From Oenanthe sinensis (taxonomy: Eukaryota; Streptophyta; Magnoliopsida; Apiales; Apiaceae): a DNA stretch of 64,000 bases. The stretch lies in contig JAPMAC010000197.1 of assembly GCA_028671895.1 (NCBI GenBank), positions 7,667,501 through 7,731,500 of the forward strand, in the 5' to 3' direction. A program made the position numbers and the translations under genes. This document shows positions 45,232 to 57,400 of the stretch, in pieces; position 1 is the first letter of the stretch, and each line of letters opens with the position of its first letter. The notes under the pieces were generated by a model. That model saw only the letters and a program-made list of their open reading frames with translations, ran no database searches and was not told where the DNA came from.

Positions 45232-47048
45232 AAATAGTAGTAACAACAGCTTCAACCTTAACATGCACAAACTTATCTTTGACTGGTCATTTCTCATTTA
45301 CAGCAGCCTTGACAAAGTAGTCTTAAGGCTATGAGATTAGTGATTCCAACCTAACTTAAGGTGGACTAGTAGTCTTTTCCCTATTGTGATTCTTATACAC
45401 GCTTTGCCTAAGAGTATACAAGTCCCAATATGTGCATTTTCAAATTTAAGCGAATAAGCATGAAAATAAGAACACATAGTAAACATTCAGCTTCAACGCA
45501 TTATAGATAAGAATTATGCAATTCAAGCATGTTATGCATATTAGAAAATTCAGTACTATCTACTTTAACCATCTTACACAAATGTGACATGAGTCAAGCA
45601 GATTTACAGATATTCAATAATTTTCTAAAAGCACATGGAATAAAAAAATTAACAATTAGATTACTAATTCTTTCTAACCCATTTTTGTCATTGTCTAACA
45701 TTTTTAACTATATCTAATTATCTAAGTCAGTTTTAGATGAATCCTCAAATCAACAAGTCTTACGGACTACTTAGATAATTCTACCATCTTTTAGTATTAT
45801 ACTTCTTATTAAACAATACATGATATGATATGACATTTAAGTGCAACTATGTGAGTGAGAACAAATCATATGAAAATAAGCACATAAACAATTTCAAGAA
45901 TATGCAGAATATTTGAATAAGACATTATGAGCAATATCAAATTCCACATACACTTAACAAGTCATTTATCACAACAAGAACAAATATAAAAAATCTGATC
46001 TATGACCTGTTTGTCTATTAGCAATTTTCACAACATTAGCAGATGTATTAAATCACATAATATTTAAATTAAGTTCCTACAAATGTTCAGGGATACACCT
46101 AACCGTCTAGAACACCATATCTAATTCTAGATATTCATTTTACTGCATATAAGATCAAGTATGAAATGTACTAATTAAACTCATGAATCCTAGCATGCAA
46201 TCTTATTCTTAGCAATCAATTAAGTATTTTAGTCCCAAGATGCTAACATGCTGACATGAATATAATACATTTCAATACCTAATAATCATACAGTTCTGAA
46301 TTAGATAAAATATACTAGTTAGAATGTGTACCTGTGAAGTACTTAGTGATTCATCTCCAGTGTTGGTCATTGATGCCAGATATCTTTTGGTTTATCACTG
46401 TCACTGATAGAATCATCTTTGCATTTAACTTCACTAACAAATATTTTCTCTTGATGCATCCTCACTAATGCTTAAGATTCTTGCTACAACCCAACACAGT
46501 ATCTGTCATCTTTTTCTTGTACAGGCTTCTTCAAACTGTGTAGCATAACCTAGATCTTGTCTTTTATTTTCAACCATCCCTGTTTTATAACCGCCTCTTG
46601 AAGTGGTCTTGAAAAACTCCTCTATGGAATCTATAGATAATGACCTTAGATTAAGAATTAGGATTCCGTCTGAATCTGATGTCACTGAACTTCTTGTTGC
46701 CCTGCAAGCTTGACTTACAGTCCAGTTCTCAAGATATTCTAAAGTGTCAAATTTACATACAACACCTTGACCACTACCTCGAGCTACTACATCTTCAATT
46801 CAACTTATAGGATCATTTCGTTTATGTTCAGAGGTTCCTAACCTTGACTTCAATTAAATTTGGTCACAAATACAGTGGATATGCTAACAACCTGCTTTAC
46901 CAAATATTATCTTCTTCAGCTTCTGTTCTAGTTCATAGGCCTTCAGCACATACAGGTCTTTTACAGACAATGTGGTTGTATCATTAGATCCCTGTTGACT
47001 GTAATCTTGTGTTTCAGATGATCTGCAGTGTATTATTCCTTAGAACAA
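45232..47048 (-). pseudogene. RT5 gag zone and leader, unrecognisable as coding
   Basis: This should hold gag of RT5, but I find no zinc knuckle and no long frame. Bases 45320-45390 (AACCTAACTTAAGGTGGACTAG) match RT8 near 61029-61050, and 46360-46460 loosely matches 61640-61740. The interval 45400-46320 is A/T-rich with nothing identifiable. Confidence 0.5.
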
Positions 47049-47053
47049 TGTCA

Positions 47054-47090
47054 ATATTTGTAGAAGGGGGAGGGGGTTGAATACAAATAT
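47054..47090 (-). other. U5 stem-loop, RT7
   Basis: ATATTTGTA (47054-47062) and TACAAATAT (47082-47090) form nine perfect pairs. The loop is GAAGGGGGAGGGGGTTGAA. The stem sequence is unlike the other families. Confidence 0.8.
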
Positions 47091-47589
47091 CAAAACTATT
47101 TACTTCTTTTTAATATGTGTTCTTGAAGTTTGAGAGTTCGAGAGAATATGTTTGAACAAATTAAAACTGAAAAATTAAAACTAAACAAAGAGATTTAAAA
47201 TTACTGATGGATTGGTTTTCCATCAGTGTATATTTTTTCTCAATGTTTCTAGGTTAAAATAAACCTAGCTTCATTTTTACAAGGTTAGAAAATAAATCAA
47301 CTGTTCTTATAATGTGCTCTAAAGCTGAATAGTTGATTAAGAAAATATTTCTAACTTGTCTATTTTCTAACAATGCTACCACACTTGTTTATATACCACA
47401 AGTGTGTTTTTACAATTCCTATTCTAGGATTGTTTCTATCTACCTTTCTTTTACCTTTTTAGAAAAATAGGCTTGAAAGACAGCTACAGATTGAGTCTTC
47501 ACAGTCATCATTGACTGTCTTCCATAGGTTTACTTTTGTCCTCTGGATCTACAACAGATAGTCCTTCTGTGTTGTCACAATCAATTGAA

Positions 47590-48090
47590 AATTTATTATT
47601 AAGCATATCAATTGATCCATCATTTAATCCATCAACTGATGTTCTTCTTCGATTGATCTTTATATCCATCGATTGATAAATAATGATTTATCGATTGATA
47701 GATGTTATCAATCGATATATCAATCGATGGGTCTTCACATCAGTTGATGGTTTTCAATACTTGATTTGGCTTCTTTGATTGATCTCTCATTCATCGATGC
47801 TTCAATATCAATCGATCATCCTTCACTTTTACAATTTTCTGTCTTCAAATAATTATAATTTGATAGTTTAATTTACACATCAATTGATGATCTATATCAA
47901 TCGACTCTAACATCAATTGATAAGAATAATATCAATTGATTTACACCTTATCGATTGAAATAGACTAAGTACACCTATGCTACAGTCCAAATTATCAGTT
48001 GATTCATATAAACACTTCAACTGATAAATGGTTTCCTGATCAATTGATATTTATAATTTTCATATCAATTGATCAGTTACATCAAATAAA
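47590..48090 (-). repeat. ATCAATCGAT/ATCAATTGAT array in RT7
   Basis: More than fifteen copies of the self-complementary core TCAAT[CT]GAT or ATCGATTGAT at irregular 10-40 bp spacing. Confidence 0.87.
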
Positions 48091-48177
48091 ATTTCTATGA
48101 TTCTAAGATTAATGTTATCATCAAATTACATGTAGATTCCTACCACAGTGTTATCACGAACTTCCTGTAATCTCCTT

Positions 48178-49080
48178 GTAGAATAATCTTTAAGGCTTGT
48201 ACTGAGATGCCAGGTAGTCCAGTCTGTTCTCCTTCACTACTTTAACCCCTAAGATTTTTCATCCAAAAATACAACTCAAATCAACCAAAAACTGTACCCA
48301 AATTAATCTCTTCTTTTCCAGCATCTGAATAAATAGTGGGATCCTATAGAGCAAACCTCTGAGGAAATTAATACCACTATTTCTTCAACCTGTTCCATAA
48401 TTAACTTTATTGGATAATCTTCAGTCAATTTTAGTTGTCTTCAATACCCATAAAAATCTTCATCTACTACTCCTTGAGCATTCTCGAATTAATATTTAAG
48501 AAAAAATTAAGTTTACAGAATTTTTAATTTTCTTTGAAAATAAATTAATCAAAAATAAAAATTTAGAACAAATTAATTTTCAAGAATTTAGAATTTTCTT
48601 AAAAATTAAAATATCATAAATTAATACTTAAGAAAAATTTTAGTTTTCAAGAATTTTAAATTTTCTGGAAAAATAAATAAATCTAAAATAAAAATTAAAG
48701 GTACGAAACTTGAAGTAGACTCTAAATGGCTTGAGTAACGCTGAAATGCTGTAAACCTAAAATAGACAAAACAAATATATTTATAAAATAAAACTAAATT
48801 TACTTAAATTTAAATCATAGATTTATTTTAAATTAAATTTATAAAATAAATTTATTTAAATTAAGTTTATGAAATAAACTTATTCAAGTTTAAATAATAA
48901 ACTCATTTAAAATAAATTTATAAAATAAATTTATTAAAAATAAATATGTAAAATAAACTTATCAAAATTTAAATTTATAAAATAAATTTATTTATCAAGT
49001 CATCTAATCTTGTGTAATCCAAACAACTTCGACACTCTAAGCTTCACTGAGTTGTGGATCTTGATTTGTATATCAATCAG
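48178..49080 (-). other. RT5 leader, A/T-rich
   Basis: No gene is seen. Bases 48490-49010 are almost pure A/T with repeated AAATTTATAAAATAAATTTATT-like blocks. The stretch lies between the primer binding site and RT7. Confidence 0.65.
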
Positions 49081-49096
49081 TCTGCTCTGATACCAA
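49081..49096 (-). other. RT5 primer binding site
   Basis: The minus strand reads TTGGTATCAGAGCAGA right after the 5' LTR, a close match to the initiator-Met tRNA 3' complement. Confidence 0.87.
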
Positions 49097-49110
49097 TTAT
49101 TAGATCCCGA

Positions 49111-49142
49111 AGTATCGTAGAAGGGGGGTTGAATACGATACT
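49111..49142 (-). other. U5 stem-loop, RT5 5' LTR
   Basis: AGTATCGTA (49111-49119) and TACGATACT (49134-49142) form nine perfect pairs around the 14-nt loop GAAGGGGGGTTGAA. Confidence 0.82.
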
Positions 49143-49677
49143 CACTAAATTAAAAAATTCTTTCGAATCTTTTATGGATAAATAATTTAGAGTTCAGTTA
49201 GTGGGTTCGAGTTCATGAGGTGAATAGTGTTTAGGATATTGAAATGAGGAACACAGGATTTTTCTAAGAGATATATTCGATATATAAATCTTGAAGGGTT
49301 TTCTACACTCCGGTAAGAATAACCAGCTACAATTCAAGAAAATATAAAGTTCTTTCTTATACAAAAATATACAAGCCAAATCCTATACAATATTTGTATC
49401 TATAATTTTGGCTAAGGATTTAACTACCGGGAGTATTTTGTAATGGCCCTTAAAATATTAAGGTTTATCCGACCATTAACAAAAGACTCTTGTAAAGAGT
49501 AACGGATAAAGCTTTGATTTGTTTTGACCCCTCTGTATATTATTTGTTGTGTTCTTCTCCGGCAATATGGATTGGAAGAGACAAACCATAATACACTTTT
49601 AAAATGAGCACGTCATTTTGTTAATATGTGGTGTAGACTTTTCAAATCAATTAAAATTGATTTGTTCTTCACAATGT

Positions 49678-50330
49678 CAAGTCTTTTTGTTGTGCTTGTA
49701 GAGTGAGTGCAATGTATAGGAGCCACCAAGTACTTAGAATTCTTTTATTGCGCCTAGAGGAGTTTTATTGTGCCTCTACTCTTGTGTCCTTGTATAGGAA
49801 CCACGAAAGTATGTAGAATTCTTTTGTTACGCCTAGAGGAGTTTTGTTGCGCCTCTTACATTGCTTGCAGTGTATAGGAATAACAAATGTACTTAGAAAC
49901 TTATTTATAAGTATTTTGTTGTGCCTAAGATATTTTGTTGCGCCTCCTACATTGCTTGCAGTGTATAGGAACAACAAAAGTACTTAGAAACTTATTCATA
50001 AGTATTTTGTTACGCCTAAGGTGTTTTGTTGCACCTCCTACATTGCTTGTAGTGTATTGGAACATCAAAAGTACTTAGAAACTTATTCATAAGTATTTTG
50101 CTGTGCCTAAGGTGTTTTGTTGCGCCTCTACTCTTGTTCCCTTGTATAGGAGCCACGAAACTCTTGGTTTTGCCTTTAACTCTTTTGTTGCTCCTAAGGC
50201 AAAGTTTTGTTGCGCCTACACTCCGTGTCTCTTGCATAGGAGCTATAAAACACTTAGAAACTTATCCATGAGTGTTTTGTTGTGCCTACACTCTTTTGTT
50301 GTCTCTCATAGAGTGCTTCAAGAGTACAAG
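49678..50330 (-). repeat. GCGCC-type array in RT5 5' LTR
   Basis: The counterpart of 23353-23975, with more decayed cores (several TTTTGTTGTGCCT variants). Confidence 0.85.
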
Positions 50331-51070
50331 AGCCACCAAATGTAGTAATACTTACCTTAAACAATTTCTTGAAATGCTTGAAGTATTTACCACTTAGTTT
50401 TCACTCTTCTGATAAATCAAAGTAATTTTCTTTTTGTTTTGCTGACGCTTAGTGCACTGGTCTGGTTCACAAATGACTAACACTGAATTAAATCCTCTTG
50501 ACTTCTATTCTATTTTAGCTGATTAATCTTGACTTTTGCATTGCTTCAAACACTGACTGTTAATAAGCATTGTACTTTCACCGAAATCTTTTCTAGTACT
50601 TAGACAACGTCTTCATTACTACTACAATCTTGAATACTTCATTCTATGTTCTTCACTGACGCTTAAACATTCAAATGAACTTCTTTCAGTGAGTATAACT
50701 CCAAGACTGCAACTGTCTTCTTTAACCTTTGTCTTTACCCTTCTAGATTCTTATGCTTCGAACACTGTCTATCTTCAATCAATGTTAATACACTAAAATC
50801 TTTTAGTGGCACTTTATACTGAATCTTCAACACTTCTGAAATCCTGAAAGTCTTTACACATTATTCTTTACTAAGGCTTGAACATATTAATGAACTTCTT
50901 TCAGTGTCCTGTAGTAGACTTCAAAACTTCTTCTAGTGTCTTGATTCACTGTATTTTCCTTGTCTTCATTTTTTCCTAATTTCTGTGTAGGCGTGGTATT
51001 ATTTACCTTTCTTGTTCTAGTGTTAATTTATCACGATTACTATTCATACGACTTCGTAATCTCACCAACA

Positions 51071-52955
51071 TCATGTAAACTCTGATAAAAATACTTCTGC
51101 TACAAGAGTTAACAAGTTTCAAAAGAATGGACCCAAACTTGTTTGGGTCCCGAAACCTACTAATTAATTTGCATTAACTGATTGCAGGGAAACAGGAAAA
51201 ATATCCTAGTGATTGATAGTGGATGTTCTGCACATATTACTGGAAACAAATCCCTACTTTCAGAGTTTGAGGAGAAGGCTTGTCCAGCAGTATCTTATAG
51301 AGATGGAAACATAGGAAGAACAATGGGATATGGCAATATTGTTATTGGAAATGTCATCATTGAAAATGTAGCTCTGGTTAAAGGATTCAAGCATAATCTG
51401 TTAAGTGTGAGTCAAATGACAGACATAGGTTATTCTGTGGAATTTCAAGGAACTCATTGTGAAGTAAAAAAGCAAGAAGGATGGCAAAGTAGTTCTTTTT
51501 GGTCACATATATAACAACTTATTTGAATCTAGCTTGGATGTAAACTCTGATGGTCCATTAACTTGTCTACTTGGAAAAACATCATCTCTGGAAAATTGGA
51601 ATTGGCACAAAAAGCTATGTCATTTGAACTTTGGAAACATTAATGAATTGGTGAAAAAGGATCTAGTTAGAGGTCTTCCAAAAGTTCAATTTCATCCTGA
51701 TGGACTCGGTGATTCATGTCAAAAGGCCAAACAAAAGAAGACATCTTTCAAGATTAAAACTGAAAATTCTATTGATCAATATTTTCATCTATTGCATCTT
51801 GATTTATTTGGTCCTGTCAACATTATGTCCTTTGGAAAGAAGAAATATACTCTGGTAATAGTTGATGATTTCACTAGATTTACTTGGGTGTATTTTTTGC
51901 GTAAGAAGGATGAAACTGCAGAGATAATTTTTGATCATATTGCAATGATTGAAAATGGTTCACCTCACAAGGTAAAGAATCTGAGGAGTGATAATGGAAT
52001 AGAGTTTAAGAACTCTGTAATGGAGGAATTCGGCTCAGTAAAAGGAATTATTTAACAATTCTCAGCACCTGGCACACCTCAACAAAATGGTATTGTTGAA
52101 AGAAAGAATATAACTCTAATTGAAGCTGACAGAACAATGTTAGAAGGAGAAAAGCTACCAACTTATTTTTTGGCAGAAGCTGTGAATACTGCATGCATTA
52201 CTCAGAATTGCACTTTGATAAATAAATATGGAATGACTCCATATGAAACTTTGAAGGGAAGAAAGCCAAATGTTAAATACTTTCACATCTTTGGAAGCAA
52301 GTGTTTTATTCTCAAAACACATCTTGAAAAATTGAAGAAATCTAAACTCAAAGCAGATGAATGAATTTTTGTTGGTTATGCTACAACTTCTAAAACCTCT
52401 TCAAGGGCATTCAAAGTGTTTAATTTAAGAACAAGGGCAGTCATGGAATCAATTAATGTCTCTTTTGATGAAGGAAAAATAGCTGGATTACATGATGAAG
52501 ATGCTCAGGAAACTTTGAGATTTAAGAATGAATTGCAGAACACACACATTGATGGCACAAACTCTGATGAGTTAAACTTTGTTGAACCAAACTCTGATGA
52601 GTTAATGAACCAAATTCTGGTGAGTTAAACACTGAATCCTTAAACTCTGATTTAGAAATGATTGAAATAGAAATTGAAGATTCTGCACATGTTGAGTGGG
52701 AGCAACATCAACCACTTACTGATATTGGAGAAAAGATCTCAGTTATTGAAATATCAGAGTCTGACCAAACTCTGACCAACACAAACTCTGAAACCCTAAA
52801 CTCTAATCAATCAAACTCTGAAACCACAAACACTGATCAATCAAACTCTGATCATTCAAACTCTGAGTATATAAACTCTGAGTACATAAACTCTGATCAT
52901 TCAAACTCTGAGTATATAAAACTCTGATCATTCAAGAAAATGGACCAAAGATCAC
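51071..52955 (+). pseudogene. RT4 protease and integrase, cut by RT8
   Basis: After the TCATG duplication the gag tail continues to KLVWVPKPTN near 51160. Protease (51182-51514) reads VIDSGCSAHITG with a normal D-S-G triad. A frame change leads to 51534-52055 with HKKLCHLNFGN, then SCQKAKQKK (one expected Cys of the HHCC motif reads Gly-Asp-Ser), HLDLFGPVN and RSDNGIEF. A TAA at 52053-52055 precedes GTPQQNGIVERKN, which carries the catalytic Glu. The frame continues with stops at 52362 and 52626. The integrase-RT linker is rich in NSD/NSE repeats. RT8 interrupts it at 52956. Confidence 0.88.
52760..52925 (+). repeat. NSD/NSE codon repeats in RT4 integrase-RT linker
   Basis: Repeated AACTCTGA[TG] units at 12-24 bp spacing encode runs such as NSDHSNSEYINSEYINSDHS. 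The same AACTCTGAT word recurs at 22743, 51078, 52559 and 52591. Confidence 0.82.
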
Positions 52956-54420
52956 TGTTAGGTCCTGGAGATCGTAGAGGGGGGGGGGGTGAATACGATT
53001 CCCAAATAAAAAACTGACTTTTATTTATTTTTGGGACAACATAAAAATTACTTGGGGTTCAAAACCGGGTACTGTTCATCATCTTCTTCAACCTCAAGAA
53101 CACCATTAAAATAGCCAAGATTATGAATAGTAAATTATCCAAAGCACACACAATAACAAGGTTCAAGAATATATCTTTATATTCATTGAAGTGGGGTAGA
53201 TGCTACAATCAAGTTCAAGAACATAAGCTCAAGAACACAACAAAGAAGTGATTTTTGTCTCCTCTAAAACTATTACATTTTGTAGATCTAGGAGACAAAA
53301 ACCAACCCTATCTTCTATACAAGATTTAGCAAGTGTTTACAATAGAAAGATAGAGGAGTGGTGAAGATAAAGAAAATCATGGCCCCAAAATATTAAAGTC
53401 TAGTTCGGCCATGGGGGAGAGAAAAATAATTTTTCTCTCTCTCCCCTTTTCAAATCTCATCCGGATGCACACTCTTTACTTTTGGAGACTTGAGTTTCTT
53501 CTTTTTATAATTGAAAAGGTGTTGCTTTTTGCTTTTCCACCTTTTACTCTTGTCCACTCAAATCTCATCTTCAAAGTCATGTGCCAAGTATGCCTTTGGA
53601 AATATTTAATGTAAAAGTAATATTTAAATAAATATATATAATATAAATAAAGAATATCTTTATTTATAAAATATATAAATAATTAAATAAATACTTTATT
53701 TAATTAAATTAAATATTTTCATTCCACTCTTCAATTTGTGTAGACTTTCTTATCCAAATACTTGGCCCCGTATACGTGACTCCATCACGTCCAAATATTT
53801 GGCCTTCTAATCTGTGAAGCTTTAGTAAGATCCAATCAGGTTGTGCCGTCTGTCCCTGATCCATTAGGCTGACATTTCTCCAACACTGATTTACCACCTT
53901 TGTTGATCCTCCACGTGACTCAAGAAAACCAACAACTTTAGATTGATTAAAATCATATTAACCGACGAGAGCTTGCCTCCAATGTCCTGACACTTTATGC
54001 AACGGTCTGGTTCATAAGTGACTAGTCTTGATAGGGGCTCTTGATTCCGAACATGATTCCACATTCTTCTTTGCAAACCTTACTTGTAGCTTCGATTGTA
54101 ATGCACTAAAATCTTCATAGACTAAGACAATCTTTTGTAGTTTCCACATCCTTGAATAAATGTCAATATCTTTTATTCTCCACTGAGACATGAACATGTT
54201 AATGAACTTCTTCCAGTGAGCTTCAAGTCTGTAGATGATCGTTTGATACTTTGTCTTAACTGAACTCTGTGATCCAAGATTTCTGTGCACCTGCATATTA
54301 TTACATGTCATGTTCTATTGTTGAGTTATCATCAACCATTACATAGAGATTACATTTAGCATTTCTAGTACACATGAAAGTGCAGTGAGTTACTTCCCTT
54401 CACTCCTATCTCCTCTTTCA
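52956..54420 (-). repeat. RT8 3' LTR (left copy)
   Basis: 1465 bp, plus-strand ends TGTTAGGTCC and CCTCTTTCA. A U3 segment near 53980-54020 (CTGACACTTTATGCAACGGTCTGG) is related to RT5 and RT1 LTRs. There is no motif array. A minus-strand TATAAAAAG lies at about 53502-53512. The U5 G-run is 11 long here against 7 in the right copy. Confidence 0.9.
52971..52999 (-). other. U5 stem-loop, RT8 3' LTR
   Basis: ATCGTA (52971-52976) and TACGAT (52994-52999) pair perfectly around a loop with eleven G. Confidence 0.78.
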
Positions 54421-54437
54421 ATCTCCCCCTATTTGGT
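54421..54437 (-). other. RT8 polypurine tract
   Basis: The minus strand reads ACCAAATAGGGGGAGAT next to the 3' LTR. Confidence 0.87.
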
Positions 54438-57400
54438 TGATATGGAATAGCAATCAAATACTATTTCCCTTTACAATCTCCCCCAAAAGCAATTAAATAA
54501 AATTAGCTACTAGAGGATAACTCAACTAACATACAAGAAACAATTAAAGTACTGGACATGAAAATAATATACAAAAGGTTCTGGAAAGATATAATCAGTT
54601 AAATCCAGATTTCCTGAGTTGCTGAAAATGAACGATGAATTTCTGAATTTCATTTTCCTTTAGCTTTCTCCACTTCAATGTTCTTCAAAGATGGGGTTCT
54701 TTCAATAAAGAAACAAATCATTAGTAAAGACTTCTGACCAATCATTCTTGTTCATCTTGCAATTCGAACTAGAACATACAGCTCTCTATGTTCCCCATAA
54801 GAGGTCAACTCATACTCCCCTTAAGGTTGTTCTCTCTTGGAATGAAAGTCACTTCCTCTTTTTCTTCAGGATGTTCTATTTCCAGGAAACATATTTTTCT
54901 TTCTTCCCTGCACTACTCCACTGACTCCATCTATCACTGAAACAACAAATAGAACACACTTGGACACTTCTCATATGCCCCTTGAAAATCTCCTTCACAT
55001 TCTTCTTTACCCATAAAACTTCTACTTAGAAAAAACTCCCCCTGAGTTGATACTCTTCAAAGAAATCTTCATTTTCATTCATTGATCGTGCTAGAAAGAA
55101 TTCTTCTGCCGAACCTCTCCTAAGAATGTTCCAAGGACAGATCTTCAAACAAATAGAGCAAAATCCCTTAGATATCTTTTCAGAATAAGATATAGCACTG
55201 CAAACCAAGATGTTAAGATTCTCCATAACTTCTCCCCCTTAGTACGACAAGTAACTTCTTCCCAATTGACAGAAAGTAACTTCTCCACTTCAGACGAAAA
55301 ATCAGTTAAATCTACAACACCTTTAAGGATTAGGCTCCAACCAATTACTAAGAAACTCCCCCTTAGTAATTTCTCCCTTGCATCACTAAGGTTTCAATTT
55401 TATCTAATTCTCTCCCTTAGTTCATGCAAGCTCCAATCCACCCTTGTGTCTTTAGATATCCTCTAAGTAACCTCCACAAGATAGGATTGACAGATCTCAT
55501 TTCTTGTATCACCAAGAGATCTCGTTTCTTGTATCACCAAATTCTCCCCCTTAGTTGAGAATATCCTTTAAAACAATAAAAGTATCATCTACATCCAATC
55601 GAATAAGAAACTCTCCTCCAATTGAACATAAAATCCCCCTTAGGCCTAAAAATTAATGTCTCCCCCTTTGAGATTGAGAACGACATGAATTAATAGACCC
55701 AAAGGTAATAGTTTGGACATTCCCACTAGGCTTCAGCTAGACTCTTCTTCAGCTTGTCTTCCAGAAAAGAATCTCTTCAACATTTCAGAGCAGGAAAATT
55801 CAGTAACAGGATTCAAGCATAGTAGCAAGGTTAGTGTTTGGTCTATGGTTTCCTCACTTCTACTACGTTCTGTTGGTGTTTACACTTTCAAGCGTAAGTG
55901 TTCCACTCGTTTCTCTCCCTATTTCTCTCACTCAAGTGTATCACTCCCTCACTTCACTCAAGTGTTTCTCTCCCTTACTTGCACTCATTCCATTTATAGC
56001 AATTTGTACCTGCAAGTAAATCCATGCTAGTCTCACCAAGATATTATGGATCGTTGACTGTAGCATGTTGTCGATCACTAAAGATCTAGGTTCTGAGATG
56101 GAATCTCAGACAGGGTTTCAGTTAGGCCGTCACCCAACTCACCATGAGTAAATCCATGCACACGTGGCTCGTCGTCGGGGAATAACCCTTCTGAAATTGG
56201 AATCTCCTCCATTCCGGGAGTGACTGAAATCCCAACACCCTGATCCTCAAAAGACTCATCAAATTGGTAAACCAACTGAATCATAGTCTACGAGTTGTTG
56301 CTCAGCTACTTTTAGCATCAACAATCTCCCCATATGCAAATCCATGCACTGGATCATTGAATGTGGTATGCGTACTAGCAGCTATCTAAGCATCAACCGA
56401 CTCCCCATATGCAAATCCATGCACTGGATCGTTGACGGTGATATGCCTTTAAGTTTTGAGCGATCCATGTATTCCAGAATTTGAATTCCTGGGAGAGTAG
56501 ACGTGTACAAACATCTCTCTCAATCACATGTGAAGATGAATTAACTCACTATTTTCAGTCATGGAAAACTGTTAGTGATTGCCTCTCAACATCAACAGAT
56601 TGCTCTGCGGATGTGAAATCCCGTTAGGGAACTAGGATTGTTCCTCCTAAGAAGGTTGACAAGGATTCTCATATATGGCAATAAATCCAAGGTTCCCTCA
56701 AATACCTGTGAAGGTGGCTCAACAACTTCATTCACCATGAATGGTAAACAAAGAAGTTTAGGGGTTTTACCTATACCTCACAATGTGCACTTCTTGCAAT
56801 GTGTTCATAGAATTTATTTGTTTAGGCTTACCATCAGCGTGAACGCTAGTGGTGTGCTTGACTCATTACAAGATGCTCTGGCTGACGAGCGAATTTCAAT
56901 GGACTCACCCTGTTGAGAGAATGATTCCAGAGACAGTTTTATTGCCTTTTCAGCTCTGCATCCTTTTGAGAGAATACAGATGAGCTACAGATACCTCAAT
57001 TTATATACTTCTTTACTTCGCTGGAGGTAGAGCTGTGGATGCACTTCCGACTTCATCCTTATTTGCTGCATCAAATGCAGTTTCTCCCTTAACAACCGCT
57101 AATCTACATAAGTTCCTTATATCACCAAGGGTTGAAAGTTTGAATTAGAATGATAGTGTTTGGTACTAAGGCCTTGGTTAGAAATTGATGGATTATTCAA
57201 CTTCTTGACCTTCCCCTATAGCCACTAAGGCCAAGCCATTACGGCTAAATAGATAGAGTTGATCAGAGCTATATAAAATTTGGTAGAGTATGATTAAACT
57301 TATTCTCTATTCCTTCTCAAAAATATAGCATCGGAGCAATGTGTTCTCAAGAAACAATGCACCAGAGCTAAAATGTGGGAATTAATAAAGAATAGGTAAA

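Larger units (their letters stand above)
47049..48169 (-). mobile_element. RT7: SIRE-type LTR fragment with ATCAATCGAT array
   Basis: The left end, TGTCAATATTTGTAGAAGGGGG...TTGAATACAAATATC, has the typical U5 stem-loop. The right end is followed by ATCTCC (48170-48175), like the polypurine tract complement after other 3' LTRs. The minus strand there begins TACAGGAAG, perhaps from an original TG. A motif array fills about 47590-48090 and a TATATAAA box (complement of 47388-47395) follows it. I find no matching target duplication and no partner LTR, so it may be one end of a rearranged element or part of the RT5 leader. Confidence 0.6.
22772..51070 (-). mobile_element. RT5: large decayed LTR element (28.3 kb with nested RT6)
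   Basis: LTRs 22772-24746 and 49098-51070 bound it, with the target duplication TCATG at 22767-22771 and 51071-51075. On the minus strand the primer binding site abuts the right LTR and the polypurine tract abuts the left. Its own interior without RT6 is about 10.5 kb: decayed leader and gag zone, relics of protease, integrase, RT and RNase H, and a third-ORF relic. RT6 sits between its gag zone and protease. RT7 may be a further fragment in its leader. Coding capacity is lost; RT8 is a relative with a similar interior. Confidence 0.92.
49098..51070 (-). repeat. RT5 5' LTR (right copy)
   Basis: 1973 bp, partner of 22772-24746, plainly alignable with scattered differences. Its inner end begins TATTAGATC instead of TGTTGG. 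The array lies at about 49678-50330. The TATA-like box of the other copy is here degraded to TTAATATG (about 49621-49628). Confidence 0.92.
20321..52955 (+). mobile_element. RT4: older SIRE-type element, host of RT1, RT5 and RT8
   Basis: Visible pieces are a 5' LTR remnant (20321-20552), a primer binding site, gag (20601-22771) and protease to the integrase-RT linker (51071-52955). RT5 (22772-51070, duplication TCATG) separates gag from protease. RT8 begins at 52956, so RT and downstream parts lie outside the window. RT1 sits in its 5' LTR. Because it hosts all the others, it is the oldest insertion here. It carries many in-frame stops. Confidence 0.88.

Noticed and set aside
47049..48169. 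RT7 as a clean solo LTR
   Set aside because: The bases on the left (AACAA) and right (ATCTC) do not form a target duplication, and the right flank looks like a polypurine tract.
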